Source of the DNA: Brachybacterium tyrofermentans
GTDB lineage: Bacteria > Actinomycetota > Actinomycetes > Actinomycetales > Dermabacteraceae
Reading direction: 5' to 3'
Assembly (NCBI RefSeq): GCF_014897585.1
Contig: NZ_JABUXW010000003.1
Location: 124,001-188,000, forward strand
Length of the DNA: 64,000 nt
Shown piece by piece: positions 26,494 to 34,802 of the stretch. A model generated the notes under the pieces. It searched no databases. It was given only the letters and a program-made list of their open reading frames with translations, and was not told the origin of the DNA. The number at the start of each line of letters is the position of its first letter. The first letter of the stretch is position 1. A program made the translations under genes and the position numbers.

Positions 26494-28088
26494 CAGCGCT
26501 CCTCCGCACCGTCGTCCAGCGCCGCCAGCACCGACGGAGTGGTCTCGACGATGTCCCCGGCGCCGAGCATGAGCACGAGGTCACCGGGCGCGGCGGCATC
26601 ACGCACTGCGGCGGCGACCTGCTCCGGCCCGGCGACGGGCAGAACCGCCTCGCCGGTCACGTGATCGGTGATGGTGCGGGCGTCGATGCGCGGATCGGGA
26701 TCCTCGCGCGCCGCGTAGACGGGCATCACCCAGGTGCGATCGGCAGCGGCCAGCGCGGTCGCGAAGTCCGCGGCGAAGTCCCGGGTGCGGGAGAACAGGT
26801 GCGGCTGGAAGACCACGAGCACCCGGCCGCCGCGCCCCTGGTCCTCGACGATGCCGCGGGCTGCGGCGATGGTCGCCGCCACCTCCCGGGGGTGGTGGGC
26901 GTAGTCGTCCACCACCGTGATGCCGCCGACGGTCCCTGCGACGTCGAAGCGCCGCGACGCGCCCGTGAACACGGACAGGCCCGACGCCAGGGCGCTGAGC
27001 TCGGCGTCCGCGACCGCAGCGGCGGACGCTGCGAGCGCGCCGAGGGCGTTGAGCACGTTGTGATGCCCGGCGACCGAGAGGGTGGTGCGGAGCGTGCCGC
27101 GGGGGGTGCCGAGCTCGAGCTGGGTGCCCCCGGCGCCGCCGGTCTCGGAGAGCACCTGCCAGTCGCAGTCCGCGCCGGTGCCGTAGCTCGTCACGGCGAC
27201 GCCGCGCTGCGCGGCCCGTGCGCCGAGGGCGCGGGCACCGGGATCGTCATCGCACACCACGAGCTGCCCGCCGGGGACGATCTGCCCGGTGAGGGCGTCG
27301 AAGGCCGCGGTGAGCGTCTCCTCGTCGCTGTGGAAGTCGAGGTGGTCCGGCTCCAGGTTGGTGACCACGAGGGAGCGCGGAGCGAAGGCGAGGAACGACC
27401 CGTCGGACTCGTCGGCCTCGATCACTGCGGGGGCCGTCGAGCCGCCCCTCACGGCGTGAGCCGTGCCGGGAGCGTCCGATCGCTCGGTGCCGCCCGAGGT
27501 GCCGGAGCCCGATGCCGTCAGGACCGGGTCGGCGCGGAAGCCGGCGTTGCGACCGAGGTCCGGGACCGCGGCGCCGAGCGCCCAGGCAGGGTCGAGACCG
27601 GCGCCGCGCAGCGCCATCACGGCCATCCCGGTCGTGGAGGTCTTGCCGTGGGTGCCGGCCACGGCCACGAGGTCACGGCCGGCGAGCAGGCCCGCCAGGG
27701 CGGCCGCGCGGTGGATGACCGGGATCCCGCGCTCGCGGGCGGCGATCACCTCGGGGTTGTCGGCGCGCACCGCGGTGGAGACCACCACGACGTCGACATC
27801 GTCACTCAGGGACGCGGCGTCGAAAGCGAGGGTGATCCGGGCGCCCGCCTCGCGCAGCGGGGCGATGAACTGGCCGTCCTGCGAGTCCGACCCACTCACG
27901 CGGAGCCCGGCCTCCAGAGCGAGGCGGCCGACGGCGGACATCCCGGCGCCCCCGATACGGATCACATGGACACTGCGGATCGGACGATCCGTGGGCCACG
28001 CGGGCTGCGAGATGACGCCCCCGGGACGCAGGATCGTGCGCGGCGCGCGCTGCGTCGAGGGGCCGGTGGGGACTGCAGCGGAGCTCAT
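26493..28088 (-). CDS. murC: UDP-N-acetylmuramate-L-alanine ligase
   Basis: Adds L-alanine to UDP-MurNAc, the first amino acid of the peptidoglycan stem peptide, using ATP in the cytosol. It has 531 residues. The UDP-binding loop is RIGGAGMSAVG near residue 44, the ATP loop AGTHGKTSTTG near 118, and the acidic catalytic stretch EADESDGSFL. Between the last two lies an extra Gly/Ser/Thr-rich segment of about 25 residues (around TASGSGTSGGTERSD) not usual in MurC. The C-terminal domain carries DDYAHHPREV. It lies 35 bases after murG. Confidence 0.96.
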   Translation of the reverse strand: MSSAAVPTGPSTQRAPRTILRPGGVISQPAWPTDRPIRSVHVIRIGGAGMSAVGRLALEAGLRVSGSDSQDGQFIAPLREAGARITLAFDAASLSDDVDVVVVSTAVRADNPEVIAARERGIPVIHRAAALAGLLAGRDLVAVAGTHGKTSTTGMAVMALRGAGLDPAWALGAAVPDLGRNAGFRADPVLTASGSGTSGGTERSDAPGTAHAVRGGSTAPAVIEADESDGSFLAFAPRSLVVTNLEPDHLDFHSDEETLTAAFDALTGQIVPGGQLVVCDDDPGARALGARAAQRGVAVTSYGTGADCDWQVLSETGGAGGTQLELGTPRGTLRTTLSVAGHHNVLNALGALAASAAAVADAELSALASGLSVFTGASRRFDVAGTVGGITVVDDYAHHPREVAATIAAARGIVEDQGRGGRVLVVFQPHLFSRTRDFAADFATALAAADRTWVMPVYAAREDPDPRIDARTITDHVTGEAVLPVAGPEQVAAAVRDAAAPGDLVLMLGAGDIVETTPSVLAALDDGAEER

Positions 28089-28123
28089 GGGATCACCGTA
28101 GTCGGATCGGTCGGGAGACCGGG

Positions 28124-29215
28124 TCAGGCTCGGCGTGCGACGCCGGTCACGACGTCGGCCATCACCTCGGCGGCATCGGAGATGCCGAAGGTGCGGGAAG
28201 CCTCGGCCATGGCGCCCAGGCGCTCGGCATCCTGGAGCAGCGGGAGGACCTGTGTGCGCAGCACCTCAGCATCCAGATCCGCGTCCGCCACCATCAGTGC
28301 GCCACCGGCGGCCACGACGTCCTGCCCGTTCAGAGCCTGCTCGCCGTTCCCGATCGGGAGCGGCACCAGGAGGGATGGCAGCCCCACGGCGGTCAGCTCG
28401 CTGACCGTGCCGGCGCCTGACCGGGTCAGGGCGAGGTCCGCGGCGGCGTAGGCGTCCTCCATCGACAGCACGTACTCGACGACTCTGTAGCCGGGCCGCT
28501 CGACGAGACCCTCCGCCTTGCCGCGGCCGGTGACATGGAGGATCTGCACGCCGGCGTCGAGGAAGCTCTCCGCGGCCTCGGAGACCGCGGTGTTCAGCCG
28601 CAGGGCACCGAGGGATCCGCCGGTCGCGAGCAGCACGGGCCGGTCGGGGTCCAGACCGAAGGCCTCCCGTGCGGCGGCGCGGCGGGCAGCACGATCGAGG
28701 TGGGCGATGCCGTCGCGCATCGGCATCCCGATCCGGCGGGCGCCGGGCAGGCTCGAGCCGTCGAAGGCGGTGAGCACCTCGTCGGCGCGGCGGGCACCGA
28801 GCCGGTTCGCGAGCCCCGGACGCCGGTTGGCCTCATGGACGACCACGGGCAGGCGGGCGGAGAACGCCGCGAGATAGGCAGGCGGGCACACATAGCCGCC
28901 GAACCCCGCGACCACGTCGATCTGCCGCTCGCGCAGGATCGCCCGCACCTGGCGCAGGGTCCCCGCGAAGCGCCCCGGGAAGCGCAGCGCGGTGCCGTTC
29001 GGGCGCCGGGGGAAGGGGACCTTGTCGATCGTGAGCAGCTCGAAGCCGGCGGCGGGGACGAGATCGGTCTCGAGCCCGTCGGGGGTGCCGAGCACGAGCA
29101 CCTCGGCCTCCGGGGTGCGTCGGACGATCTGCGCAGCGGTGGCCAGCAGCGGGGACACGTGCCCGGCGCTGCCACCCCCGGCGAGCAGGATGCGGGGCGG
29201 TGTGGTCGTGGTCAT
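28124..29215 (-). CDS. murG: UDP-GlcNAc:undecaprenyl-pyrophosphoryl-MurNAc-pentapeptide transferase
   Basis: Makes lipid II from lipid I on the inner membrane face, 363 residues. It has two Rossmann-like halves. The N-terminal glycine loop is AGGGSAGHVSPL (12-23). The membrane-facing GFGGYVCPP and HEANRRPGLANR follow. The UDP-GlcNAc site is in the C-terminal half (RSGAGTVSELTAVG). The start overlaps the ftsW stop by 4 bases. Confidence 0.96.
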   Translation of the reverse strand: MTTTTPPRILLAGGGSAGHVSPLLATAAQIVRRTPEAEVLVLGTPDGLETDLVPAAGFELLTIDKVPFPRRPNGTALRFPGRFAGTLRQVRAILRERQIDVVAGFGGYVCPPAYLAAFSARLPVVVHEANRRPGLANRLGARRADEVLTAFDGSSLPGARRIGMPMRDGIAHLDRAARRAAAREAFGLDPDRPVLLATGGSLGALRLNTAVSEAAESFLDAGVQILHVTGRGKAEGLVERPGYRVVEYVLSMEDAYAAADLALTRSGAGTVSELTAVGLPSLLVPLPIGNGEQALNGQDVVAAGGALMVADADLDAEVLRTQVLPLLQDAERLGAMAEASRTFGISDAAEVMADVVTGVARRA

Positions 29216-30702
29216 CGGGTCCTTCGGGACGAGGGGGAACGACGAGCAGGCGAGGTGCTCGAACGGGCGGAAGAGCGGGACGATCCCGAGGACGTCGAGG
29301 GACTCGAGCTCTTGGTGCCCTTCACGCTCTTGGCACTCTTCGCGCTCTTGGCACTCTTCGTGGTCTTCGTGGCCTTCGAGCGCTTCGACCCGGCGCGGCG
29401 CTTCGTCGAGCCGGAGGCGCTGTCGCGCGGGGCGGGCAGCACGCCGACGGAGCTGCGCACGGAGGCCATCCGGGCGCTGATCGCCTCGGGGGCGCCGGGC
29501 TCACGGCGCGCGAAGGAGATCAGCACCCCGAGCGCCGCCATGGAGGCGAGCAGCGCGGAGCCGCCGGAGGAGATGAACGGCAGCGGGACGCCGATCACGG
29601 GCAGCATCCCGGTGACCACCATCATGTTCACGAAGGCCTGGCCCAGCAGCCAGGCGCTGATCCCGGCGATCGTGATCTGCATGAAGTGGTCGTCGATCCG
29701 CGTGATCATGCGGAAGAGGATCAGCGCGAGAACGGTGAAGAGCAGAAGCACGCCGAGGGTGCCGATGAGACCCAGCTCCTCGCCGATGATGGCGAAGATG
29801 TAGTCGTCCTCGGCGGCGGGGAGGCGACCCCACTTCTGACGGGACTGGCCGAGGCCCACGCCCCACCAGCCGCCTTCGGCGAGGCCCATGAGGCCCTGGT
29901 CGGACTGATAGCAGGAGTCGCCTTCGCAGATCCCATGGATCCAGTTGCCGATGCGTGCCATGCGGTTCGCGCTCGTGACGGTCAGACCGATGACCGCGAC
30001 CAGACCCGCGACCCCGGCCGCCAGGAACCAGCGTCGCGGGACGCCGGAGACCCACACGGCCCCGGCGACGAGCATGGCCATGATCATCATCGTGCCGAGG
30101 TCGTGGCCGGCCATCACCAGGCCCAGGGCGAGGACCGCTCCCGGGACCAGGGGGAACAGCAGATGGCCTGGTCTGTGCAGCAGCGGCCGTTTCACGGCCA
30201 GCACGGCTCCGAGCCACACGGCGAGGGCGAGCTTGAGGAACTCCGAGGGCTGGAGGGTCTGGCCGGCGACCCGGATCCAGTTCTGGTTGCCGTCCACCGC
30301 CCAGCCCAGGCCCGGCACGAAGACCAGGCACTGCAGAGCGATGCCCACTCCGAGCAGGGGCCAGGCCGCCTTGCGATAGAAGGCCGGAGGCAGCAGGGCG
30401 GCGACGAAGAGCAGGACGAGTCCCATGGCCGCGAAGGTCCCCTGGCGGAACAGACCGGCGAACCCGGAGTTCCCACGGGAGATGTTCAGGACCGCAGAGG
30501 AGGACAGCACCATCACCAAACCCACGCTGACCAGCAGGGTGCCGATCACGATCAGGCCGTAGAAGTCCAGCGCCGGGGACTTCAGCCAGGAGCCGACGCC
30601 CTCCCGCATGCGGGAGCCGATGCTGCCGAGCGGCTGGTCCTCATCGGGACGCACGACGCCGGTGGACCGACGGGGGTCCCGTCGGGTCTCCTCGATCGTC
30701 AT
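29212..30702 (-). CDS. ftsW: Septal peptidoglycan glycosyltransferase FtsW
   Basis: SEDS-family polymerase that strings lipid II into glycan strands at the septum with FtsI. It has 496 residues and about ten membrane helices from residue 45 to 405. The conserved loop AGHDLGTMM holds the catalytic-site Asp. The family stretches GVGLGQSRQKWGRLPAAEDD and FISSGGSALLA are intact. The C-terminal tail of about 80 residues is unusual: strongly basic and Lys/Ser-rich, with repeated KSAKSAKSAK units and many SR pairs. It overlaps murD and murG by 4 bases each. Confidence 0.95.
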   Translation of the reverse strand: MTIEETRRDPRRSTGVVRPDEDQPLGSIGSRMREGVGSWLKSPALDFYGLIVIGTLLVSVGLVMVLSSSAVLNISRGNSGFAGLFRQGTFAAMGLVLLFVAALLPPAFYRKAAWPLLGVGIALQCLVFVPGLGWAVDGNQNWIRVAGQTLQPSEFLKLALAVWLGAVLAVKRPLLHRPGHLLFPLVPGAVLALGLVMAGHDLGTMMIMAMLVAGAVWVSGVPRRWFLAAGVAGLVAVIGLTVTSANRMARIGNWIHGICEGDSCYQSDQGLMGLAEGGWWGVGLGQSRQKWGRLPAAEDDYIFAIIGEELGLIGTLGVLLLFTVLALILFRMITRIDDHFMQITIAGISAWLLGQAFVNMMVVTGMLPVIGVPLPFISSGGSALLASMAALGVLISFARREPGAPEAISARMASVRSSVGVLPAPRDSASGSTKRRAGSKRSKATKTTKSAKSAKSAKSVKGTKSSSPSTSSGSSRSSARSSTSPARRSPSSRRTR

Positions 30703-32228
30703 GTGCTCGCTCCTGGCAGTCGATGGACGGCCGCCGCGAAGAGATCCCCCCGCTCCGCGTAGTCACGGAACTGGTCGATGGAGGCGGCTGCCGGTGCCAG
30801 CAGCACGACATCCCCTGCCGAGGCGAGGGAGCGGGCGGCGTGCACCGCGTCCTCCATGAGTCGGGAGCGCCCGGCGACATCGTCAGTGTCACCCGGATCG
30901 ATGCGACGGACGGGGACCTCGGGGGCGTGTCGCTCCAGAGCGGAACGGAAGGGCTGGTCGTCCTCCCCGAGCAGGACGACTCCGACCAGGCGGTCCGTCG
31001 TGGCCGCGATCAGCGGGTCGAGATCGGCGCCCTTGGTGTCGCCCCCGGCGATCCACACCACGCGGTCCGCGGCGTGCAGGGACGCGGCGGCGGCCGCCGG
31101 ATTGGTGGCCTTGGTGTCGTCGACGAAGCTGATGTCGTCGATCGTCGCGATCAGCTGCGCCCTGTGGGAGCCCACGCGATAGGCCCGCAGCCCGTCGCGC
31201 ACGGCCTCGGTCGGGACGCCATGGGCGCGCGCGAGCGCCGCGGCGGCGAGGGCATCGAGCACGAGGTGAGGCCCGGCGCCGTGCGGGCCGAGGTGGGCGA
31301 GGTCCTCCAGCGTGGCGAGTTCGGCGGCGGCTGTGCGCCGCTCGGCGAGGAAGGCACGATCCACGAGGATCCCGTCGATCACGCCGATCTCGGACAGGCC
31401 GGGCGTGCCCAGGGAGATCCCGACCGCGCGGGCCCCCTCGAGGACATCGGCATCCTCGACCAGCCGTCTGGTGATCTCGTCGGCGACGTTGTAGATGCAC
31501 GCGGTGCGGACACCGTGGAAGATCCGTCCCTTGGCCAGCGCGTACTGCTCGGCGCCGCCGTGCCAGTCGAGATGGTCGGCGCTGACGTTGAGCACGGCGG
31601 CGGCCTCGCAGCCGAGGTTCTGCGTCCAGTGCAGCTGGAAACTGGAGAGCTCGATGGCGAGCACGTCGAAGCCCTCGGGGTCCAGGGCCGCCTCGATCAC
31701 GGGCAGGCCGACGTTGCCGCAGGCGACGGCGCGCAGCCCGGCGTGCTGGAGGATCGTCTCGAGCATGGTCACGGTGGTGGTCTTGCCGTTGGTGCCCGTC
31801 ACGGCGAGCCAGGCGGGGCCGTCGGCCGCCTGCATCCGTCGGGCCAGCTCGATCTCGCTCCACACCGGGATCCCGGCGGCCGCCGCGGCGGCGAGCAGGG
31901 GCTGGTCGGGGCGCCAGCCCGGGGAGGTGATCACGAGGTCGATCTCCCGGTCCGCGGGCAGGGCGAGCGTGTGCTCGCGGCCCAGGCGCACCTCGACCCC
32001 GAGCACCTCGAGGATCTGGGTGCGCTCGCGGATCTCCGGGGTGTCGGAGCCGTCGACCACGAGCACGTGCGCGCCGCGCTGCATGGTCTGATCGGCGACC
32101 GCATAGCCGGAGATGCCGAAGCCGGCGACCAGGATCCGCAGCCCGGCGACGTCGAGGCCCGGCCAGGCGAGGTTCTCGACGTTGGCACGCCCGCTGCCGG
32201 GCGCGGGGGCGGGTTCCGCGGCGGTCAT
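30699..32228 (-). CDS. murD: UDP-N-acetylmuramoylalanine-D-glutamate ligase
   Basis: Adds D-glutamate to the growing stem peptide, ATP dependent, cytosolic. The ATG at 32228 overlaps the mraY stop by 4 bases and gives 509 residues beginning MTAAEPAPAPGSGRANVENL. The N-terminal UDP site is GFGISGYAVA and the ATP loop is TGTNGKTTTV. DHLDWHGG and the C-terminal IAGGDTKGADLDPL are typical. The reading frame is open far upstream through mraY, which is a shadow effect and not a fusion. Confidence 0.96.
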   Translation of the reverse strand: MTAAEPAPAPGSGRANVENLAWPGLDVAGLRILVAGFGISGYAVADQTMQRGAHVLVVDGSDTPEIRERTQILEVLGVEVRLGREHTLALPADREIDLVITSPGWRPDQPLLAAAAAAGIPVWSEIELARRMQAADGPAWLAVTGTNGKTTTVTMLETILQHAGLRAVACGNVGLPVIEAALDPEGFDVLAIELSSFQLHWTQNLGCEAAAVLNVSADHLDWHGGAEQYALAKGRIFHGVRTACIYNVADEITRRLVEDADVLEGARAVGISLGTPGLSEIGVIDGILVDRAFLAERRTAAAELATLEDLAHLGPHGAGPHLVLDALAAAALARAHGVPTEAVRDGLRAYRVGSHRAQLIATIDDISFVDDTKATNPAAAAASLHAADRVVWIAGGDTKGADLDPLIAATTDRLVGVVLLGEDDQPFRSALERHAPEVPVRRIDPGDTDDVAGRSRLMEDAVHAARSLASAGDVVLLAPAAASIDQFRDYAERGDLFAAAVHRLPGAST

Positions 32229-33325
32229 GAGGTGATCCTCGGGAGGGCGTCGAGGTAGAAGATGCCGAGGCCGAGGCCGGCCAGCACGCCGGCGACGATC
32301 CAGAAGCGCACCACGATCGTGACCTCGTTCCAGCCCTTGAGCTCGAAGTGGTGCTGCAGCGGGGCCATGCGGAACACACGTTTCCCGGTGAGCTTGAAGC
32401 TCCCCACCTGGATGATGACCGACAGGGCGATGACCACGAACAGGCCGCCGATAACCGCGCCGAGGATCTCGGTGCGGGTGACGATGGTCAGCCCGGCGAT
32501 CGCGCCGCCGAGGGCGAGGGACCCGGTGTCGCCCATGAAGATCTTCGCGGGCGAGGTGTTCCACCACAGGAAGCCGACGCAGGCGCCGATGATCGCGGCG
32601 CAGAGCACGGCAGCATCCAGCGGATCGCGGGCGTCGTAGCAGTGCACCACTCCCCCGGCGTCGAGGTCGACATTGCACACCTGGCGCCACTGCCAGAACG
32701 CGATGACCAGGTAGGTGGCGGTGAAGATGATAGTGGCGCCACTGGCGAGGCCGTCGAGGCCGTCGGTGAGGTTCACCCCGTTGGACCACGCGGCGACCAG
32801 GAAGTTCGCCCAGATCGCGAAGAGGATGAAGCCGACGACGGAGCCCGCGAAGGCGAGATCCAGCCACTCGACGTCCCGCACGAAGGAGATCTTGGTCGAG
32901 GCCGGGGTGTTGCCGTTGCCGTCGGGGAACAGCAGGGCGAGCACCGCGAAGGCGGTCGCGACGAGGAACTGACCGATCAGCTTCGCGCGCGGCCGCAGTC
33001 CGAGGCTGCGCTGCTGCGAGATCTTGAGGTAGTCGTCGAGGAAGCCGACGACCCCGAGCCCCACCATGAGGAAGAGCACCAGCAGGATCGAGATGGAGGG
33101 CGCCGTCAGCAGGAAGAGGTGCGAGAGCCCGTAGCCGAGGATCGTGGCCAGGATGATGGCCACGCCGCCCATGGTCGGGGTGCCGCGCTTGGTGGCGTGC
33201 GAGGTCGGGCCGTCGTCCCGGATGAACTGGCCGTAGCTCTTGCGCACCAGGAGCTTGATGAACAGCGGCGTGCCCACGATGGACAGCAGGAAGGCCGTCG
33301 CTCCCGCGATGATGATCGCGATCAT
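32225..33325 (-). CDS. mraY: Phospho-MurNAc-pentapeptide transferase
   Basis: Integral membrane enzyme that transfers phospho-MurNAc-pentapeptide to undecaprenyl phosphate, giving lipid I. It has 366 residues and about ten helices. The Mg and catalytic aspartates are in FLDDYLK, GVNLTDGLDGLA and FMGDTGSLALGG. The MraY histidine loop PLQHHFELKGW is near the end. Overlaps of 4 bases on both sides couple it with murF and murD. Confidence 0.97.
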   Translation of the reverse strand: MIAIIIAGATAFLLSIVGTPLFIKLLVRKSYGQFIRDDGPTSHATKRGTPTMGGVAIILATILGYGLSHLFLLTAPSISILLVLFLMVGLGVVGFLDDYLKISQQRSLGLRPRAKLIGQFLVATAFAVLALLFPDGNGNTPASTKISFVRDVEWLDLAFAGSVVGFILFAIWANFLVAAWSNGVNLTDGLDGLASGATIIFTATYLVIAFWQWRQVCNVDLDAGGVVHCYDARDPLDAAVLCAAIIGACVGFLWWNTSPAKIFMGDTGSLALGGAIAGLTIVTRTEILGAVIGGLFVVIALSVIIQVGSFKLTGKRVFRMAPLQHHFELKGWNEVTIVVRFWIVAGVLAGLGLGIFYLDALPRITS

Positions 33326-34800
33326 GCGTCGTCTCCTTCGTCTGCCGGATGCTCCGGGAGGGCACCGTCTCGTCGCTGCAGGTGGTCGATCAGGGGCGCG
33401 GCGATCTCACGGAGTCCTGCGTCACGCGAGGACTTCAGGAGCACCACGTCACCGGGCACCACCGTTCGTTCCAGCACGGCGATCGCCTCCTCGATCGTAT
33501 CGAGGTACTCGGACTCGCCCCCGAAGCTGCCTTCGAGGCTCGCCCCGTGGTGGATGGGCGCGGCGCCGTTGCCGATCGCATACAGCTGACCGATGTTCAG
33601 GCGCACCACGAGGCGGCCGATCTCATCGTGCAGGCGCACGGAGTCCGGCCCCATCTCGAGCATCTCGCCGAGCACCGCGATCGTGCGGTGGCCCCGGCCG
33701 AGGTGGGCGAGGGTCTTGAGCGCCTGGCGCATCGAATCCGGGTTGGCGTTGTACGCGTCGTTGATGACGATCACGCCGCCGGCGCGCAGCGCCTCCATCC
33801 GCTGCCCCGAGGCGAGCTTCGCATCCTCGAGGGCGGCGGCAGCGGCGGCCGGGGCCACCCCAGCGGAGACCGCTGCCGAGAGGGCGGCCAGGGCGTTGGC
33901 CGCCTGATGGTCGCCCAGCAGGTCCGGACGCACCGGGAACCGACCCGCGGGGATGTCCTCGCCCTGCAGCGTGGTCAGGCCGTCGGGGACGACGAGGGTG
34001 AAGCTCACGCGGGCGTCCACGTCGAGGGCGAGGTCCTCTCCGCGCAGATCGCCGGTGGTGAAGCCCCAGCCGAGCACGGGAGCCGCGCTGCGATCGGCCA
34101 TGGCGGCGACCAGACGGTCCTCGGCGTTCAGGATCGCCCTGCCGGAGGGCTCGAGCGCTTCGACCAGTTCACCCTTGGCACGGGCGATGGCCTCGACGCT
34201 GCCGAACTCCCCGAGATGGGCGCTGCCCACGTTCAGGACGAGGGAGACGTCGGGGCGTGCGATGTCCGTGAGCTGCTTGATGTGGCCGACGCCGCGGGCG
34301 CCCATCTCCAGGACGAGGTACTGCGTCCCGGCGTCCAGGCGCAGCACGGTCAGCGGCAGGCCGAGCTCGTTGTTGAAGCTGCCGACGGGGGCGATCGTCT
34401 CTCCTGCGGTCCGCAGGATCGTCCCCAGGAGGTCCTTGGCGCCGGTCTTGCCGGCGCTGCCCGTGATCGCGAAGACCACGAGGTCCTCGCGCTCCTGGCG
34501 GGCTCGTGCCAGCTGTGCCCGGGCGAGGTCCCACAGGGCCGTCCGGACGTCGTCGACGAGCACCGCCGGGAGACCGAGGTCCCGGGTCACCAGGGCGATG
34601 GCCGCCCCGGACCGCTGCGCCGCGGCGACATGGTCGTGCCCGTCGGCGTGCTCACCGAGGAAGGCGGCGAAGAGGTCACCGGCCTCGATCCCTCGGGAGT
34701 CGATCCGGGCCGCTCCGGTGACGGTCTCGTCACCGGTCGCTCCACCCACGAGTCGACCTCCGGTGATCCCAGCGATCTCCCCAGCTGTGGTCTGCAGCAT
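33322..34800 (-). CDS. murF: UDP-MurNAc-tripeptide-D-alanyl-D-alanine ligase
   Basis: Adds D-Ala-D-Ala to finish the UDP-MurNAc-pentapeptide. The ATG at 34800, with GGAGAA 8 nt before it, gives 492 residues beginning MLQTTAGEIAGITGG. The ATP loop reads ITGSAGKTGAKD, where most ligases have GKTT after the glycine-rich turn; the Lys and Thr are kept. NDAYNANPDSM is the typical middle motif. It starts 2 bases after the murE stop. Confidence 0.96.
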   Translation of the reverse strand: MLQTTAGEIAGITGGRLVGGATGDETVTGAARIDSRGIEAGDLFAAFLGEHADGHDHVAAAQRSGAAIALVTRDLGLPAVLVDDVRTALWDLARAQLARARQEREDLVVFAITGSAGKTGAKDLLGTILRTAGETIAPVGSFNNELGLPLTVLRLDAGTQYLVLEMGARGVGHIKQLTDIARPDVSLVLNVGSAHLGEFGSVEAIARAKGELVEALEPSGRAILNAEDRLVAAMADRSAAPVLGWGFTTGDLRGEDLALDVDARVSFTLVVPDGLTTLQGEDIPAGRFPVRPDLLGDHQAANALAALSAAVSAGVAPAAAAAALEDAKLASGQRMEALRAGGVIVINDAYNANPDSMRQALKTLAHLGRGHRTIAVLGEMLEMGPDSVRLHDEIGRLVVRLNIGQLYAIGNGAAPIHHGASLEGSFGGESEYLDTIEEAIAVLERTVVPGDVVLLKSSRDAGLREIAAPLIDHLQRRDGALPEHPADEGDDA

Positions 34801-34802
34801 CG

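Noticed and set aside
30699..33365. An apparent 888-codon fusion of mraY-region sequence and murD
   Set aside because: The upstream part is a shadow frame of mraY. A normal ATG with a 4-base overlap at 32228 gives a standard MurD.
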